Shown piece after piece: positions 5,965 to 7,363 of a stretch of 7,363 nucleotides of DNA. The translations under genes and the position numbers were made by a program. The notes under the pieces were generated by a model. It saw nothing but the letters and a program-made list of their open reading frames with translations. It made no database searches and was not told the origin of the DNA. The stretch comes from Limnohabitans sp. (GTDB lineage Bacteria > Pseudomonadota > Gammaproteobacteria > Burkholderiales > Burkholderiaceae_C), in the NCBI GenBank assembly GCA_018883305.1, contig VEQI01000168.1, positions 1 to 7,363 on the forward strand, written 5' to 3'. How positions within the stretch are numbered: position 1 is the stretch's first letter; each line of letters begins with the position of its first letter.

Positions 5965-5984
5965 TGCAGTATGTTGGCTGCAAG
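5963..5984. repeat. 7-bp inverted repeat in the ftsY/M16 divergent spacer
   Basis: CTTGCAG (5963-5969) and CTGCAAG (5978-5984) are perfect inverted arms with an 8-bp spacer in the 84-bp gap between two divergent genes, a natural place for an operator. It shares two bases with the neighbouring ftsY leader hairpin, so both cannot form fully in one RNA. On the minus strand a CATACT -10-like hexamer lies inside it, with TTGAGT 15 bp upstream, a weak and short-spaced ftsY promoter candidate. Confidence 0.45.
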
Positions 5985-6018
5985 TCCAACTCAAGTCAGA
6001 ACCGCGATCCTTCATTGT

Positions 6019-7363
6019 ATGAAACGTCTCTTACTGACAAGCCTGCTGGCTTGTGCGACGTGGTGGGGGCTGTTCTCCCCGGCCGCCGCGTCCAGCGACC
6101 TGGCGAATGACCCCGGCATCCACATCTCCACTCTCGCCAATGGCCTGACCTTGGTGGTCAAGCCCGATCGGCGTGCGCCCACGGCAGTGCACATGCTGTG
6201 GGTGCGGGTGGGCTCCATGGACGAGGTGGATGGCCATTCCGGCCTGGCCCACGTGCTGGAGCACATGTTGTTCAAGGGCACACCGACCGTGCCTGCTGGC
6301 GAGTTTTCTCGCCGGGTGGCGGCCATGGGCGGGCGCGAGAACGCGTTTACCAGCCGCGACTACACCGGCTATTTCCAGATGATTCCGGCCAACCGCCTGG
6401 CCGATGTCATGCGATTGGAGGCCGATCGCTTTGCCCACAACCGCTGGCCAGATGAAGAATTCCGCAAGGAGCTGGAAGTGGTGAAGGAAGAACGCCGCAT
6501 GCGGACCGAAGATTCGCCGCGGGCGCTCTTGATGGAGCAACTGGGGGCGGTGCAGTTCACGGCCTCGCCGTACCGGCGCCCCATCGTGGGCTGGATGAGC
6601 GACCTGGACGCCATGACCCCCAACGATGCGCGCGAGTTTTACCGTCGCTGGTACACCCCCAAGAACGCGGTGGTGGTGGTGGTGGGCGATGTGGATCCTC
6701 AGGCCGTGCGCCGTCTGGCCGAGAAAGCGTACGGGTCCATCCCCGCCCGAGCGGTGCCCGCCCGCAAGCCCAACGCCGAGCCAGTCCAGCTGGGCCAGCG
6801 GCGCTTGGAGGTGAAAGCGCCAGCCGAGCAGGCCTATCTCATGATGAGCTGGAAAGTGCCTGGCTTCCAGGGGTTTGACGACAGCGCCAACAGCCGCGAT
6901 GCCCTGGCGCTGACGGTGCTGTCCGCCGTGCTCGATGGCTATGGTGGGGCGCGTCTTGACCGCACACTCACGCAAGGGGCCGACCGTGTGGCCGACAGCG
7001 CGGGTGCCTACCATGACTTCAGTGGCCGCGGGCCGTCGGTGTTTGTACTGGATGGCGTGCCTGCTGCGGGCAAGACCACCCAGGCGCTGGAATCCGCGTT
7101 ACGCGCTCAAATCGAACGCATTGCGCGCGAAGGGGTGAGTGAAGAAGAACTTCGACGGGTCAAGGCCCAGTGGGTGGCGCAGGCGGTGTACAAGCGCGAC
7201 TCGTTGTTCAACCAGGCACGTGAGATGGGCACCTACTGGATTGAAGGGCTACCGCTGGACACCAGTGATCGGTTGATCGACCGATTGCGCGCGGTCACCG
7301 CGGAGCAAGTGCAATCGGTGGCGCAACGCTACTTTGGCGACGACATGCTCACCGTGGGTACCC
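6019..7363 (+). CDS. M16-family zinc metallopeptidase, 5' part
   Basis: Inverzincin (M16, pitrilysin/processing-peptidase-like) open to the window edge; 448 codons are visible. It opens MKRLLLTSLLACATWWGLFS, a signal peptide with likely cleavage after PAAA (about 24), so it acts in the periplasm or envelope. The inverted zinc motif HVLEH gives His78, Glu81 and His82, and Glu158 in EVVKEERRM lies 76 residues after His82, the spacing expected for the third ligand. Other family blocks are GGRENAFTSRDYTGYF (104-119), SPYRRPIVGW, DAREFYRRWYTPKNAVVVVV and GDVDP. The first domain is complete and catalytically intact; most of the second, non-catalytic domain is also visible. LLAC at 9-12 resembles a lipobox but is too close to the N-terminus. 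There is no good Shine-Dalgarno before ATG 6019; an in-frame ATG at 5971 would add 16 residues and spoil the signal peptide. Divergent from ftsY. In related bacteria a second, inactive M16 paralogue often follows. Confidence 0.95.
   Translation, partial: MKRLLLTSLLACATWWGLFSPAAASSDLANDPGIHISTLANGLTLVVKPDRRAPTAVHMLWVRVGSMDEVDGHSGLAHVLEHMLFKGTPTVPAGEFSRRVAAMGGRENAFTSRDYTGYFQMIPANRLADVMRLEADRFAHNRWPDEEFRKELEVVKEERRMRTEDSPRALLMEQLGAVQFTASPYRRPIVGWMSDLDAMTPNDAREFYRRWYTPKNAVVVVVGDVDPQAVRRLAEKAYGSIPARAVPARKPNAEPVQLGQRRLEVKAPAEQAYLMMSWKVPGFQGFDDSANSRDALALTVLSAVLDGYGGARLDRTLTQGADRVADSAGAYHDFSGRGPSVFVLDGVPAAGKTTQALESALRAQIERIAREGVSEEELRRVKAQWVAQAVYKRDSLFNQAREMGTYWIEGLPLDTSDRLIDRLRAVTAEQVQSVAQRYFGDDMLTVGT

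Noticed and set aside
5935..6015. FtsY starting at ATG 6015 (410 aa)
   Set aside because: The added 27 residues are not FtsY-like, and the start would lie 4 bp from the divergent M16 start, leaving no room for promoters. MFSFFRKK at 5934 is the typical N-terminus.
6052..6054. Lipobox-like LLAC in the M16 protein
   Set aside because: The Cys is residue 12, giving too short a signal peptide; a hydrophobic stretch continues to a normal Ala-rich cleavage site near residue 24.
6668..6686. GTG triplet repeat as a microsatellite
   Set aside because: It encodes the conserved hydrophobic beta strand (VVVVV before GDVDP) of the M16 fold, so codon choice explains it.
6031..7014. 327-codon minus-strand frame opposite the M16 gene
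   Set aside because: His/Gly/Arg-rich translation with no domain; the opposite strand encodes a clear HxxEH peptidase.

Overview
The window looks like chromosomal DNA of a betaproteobacterium, most likely in the order Burkholderiales and near the family Comamonadaceae. This rests on the high G+C content, the heme O synthase/SCO copper-chaperone pair, an RpoH typical of the group, a Bug/TctC-type solute receptor next to an MmgE/PrpD gene, and an M16 peptidase divergent from ftsY. The lineage is inferred from protein character and gene order; no database search was possible.

Layout. From the left edge, on the + strand, come the 3' part of ctaB/cyoE (heme O synthase) and a SCO1/SenC lipoprotein gene overlapping it by 4 nt. 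Together they are the end of a cytochrome oxidase assembly operon. It converges on rpoH (sigma-32), the first of four genes on the - strand. In order of transcription these are ftsY (SRP receptor), a Bug/TctC-type periplasmic receptor with a Tat-like signal peptide, an MmgE/PrpD-family enzyme, and rpoH. On the right, divergent from ftsY, is the 5' part of an M16 zinc-peptidase gene (from 6019) that runs off the window. Its frame is open to the window edge.

Regulation. The clearest control signal is a perfect CIRCE element (TTAGCACTC-N9-GAGTGCTAA, 2171-2197) just upstream of rpoH. It overlaps a plausible sigma-70 promoter, so HrcA should repress the gene for the heat-shock sigma factor. An imperfect 26-bp dyad lies directly upstream of it. 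The 84-bp ftsY/M16 divergent spacer holds two abutting inverted repeats, one of which would pair with the ftsY Shine-Dalgarno in mRNA. The Bug-mmgE gap carries a 13-bp perfect palindrome and short tandem repeats.

How the genes relate. ctaB and SCO serve heme A and CuA assembly of cytochrome c oxidase. ftsY and rpoH are housekeeping genes for membrane-protein targeting and heat shock. In E. coli ftsY and rpoH flank ftsE and ftsX; here that position holds the Bug-MmgE metabolic pair, which may handle a di- or tricarboxylate-like compound. I found no mobile element, CRISPR array, RNA gene, or clearly novel multi-gene system. The notable content is regulatory architecture and gene order.
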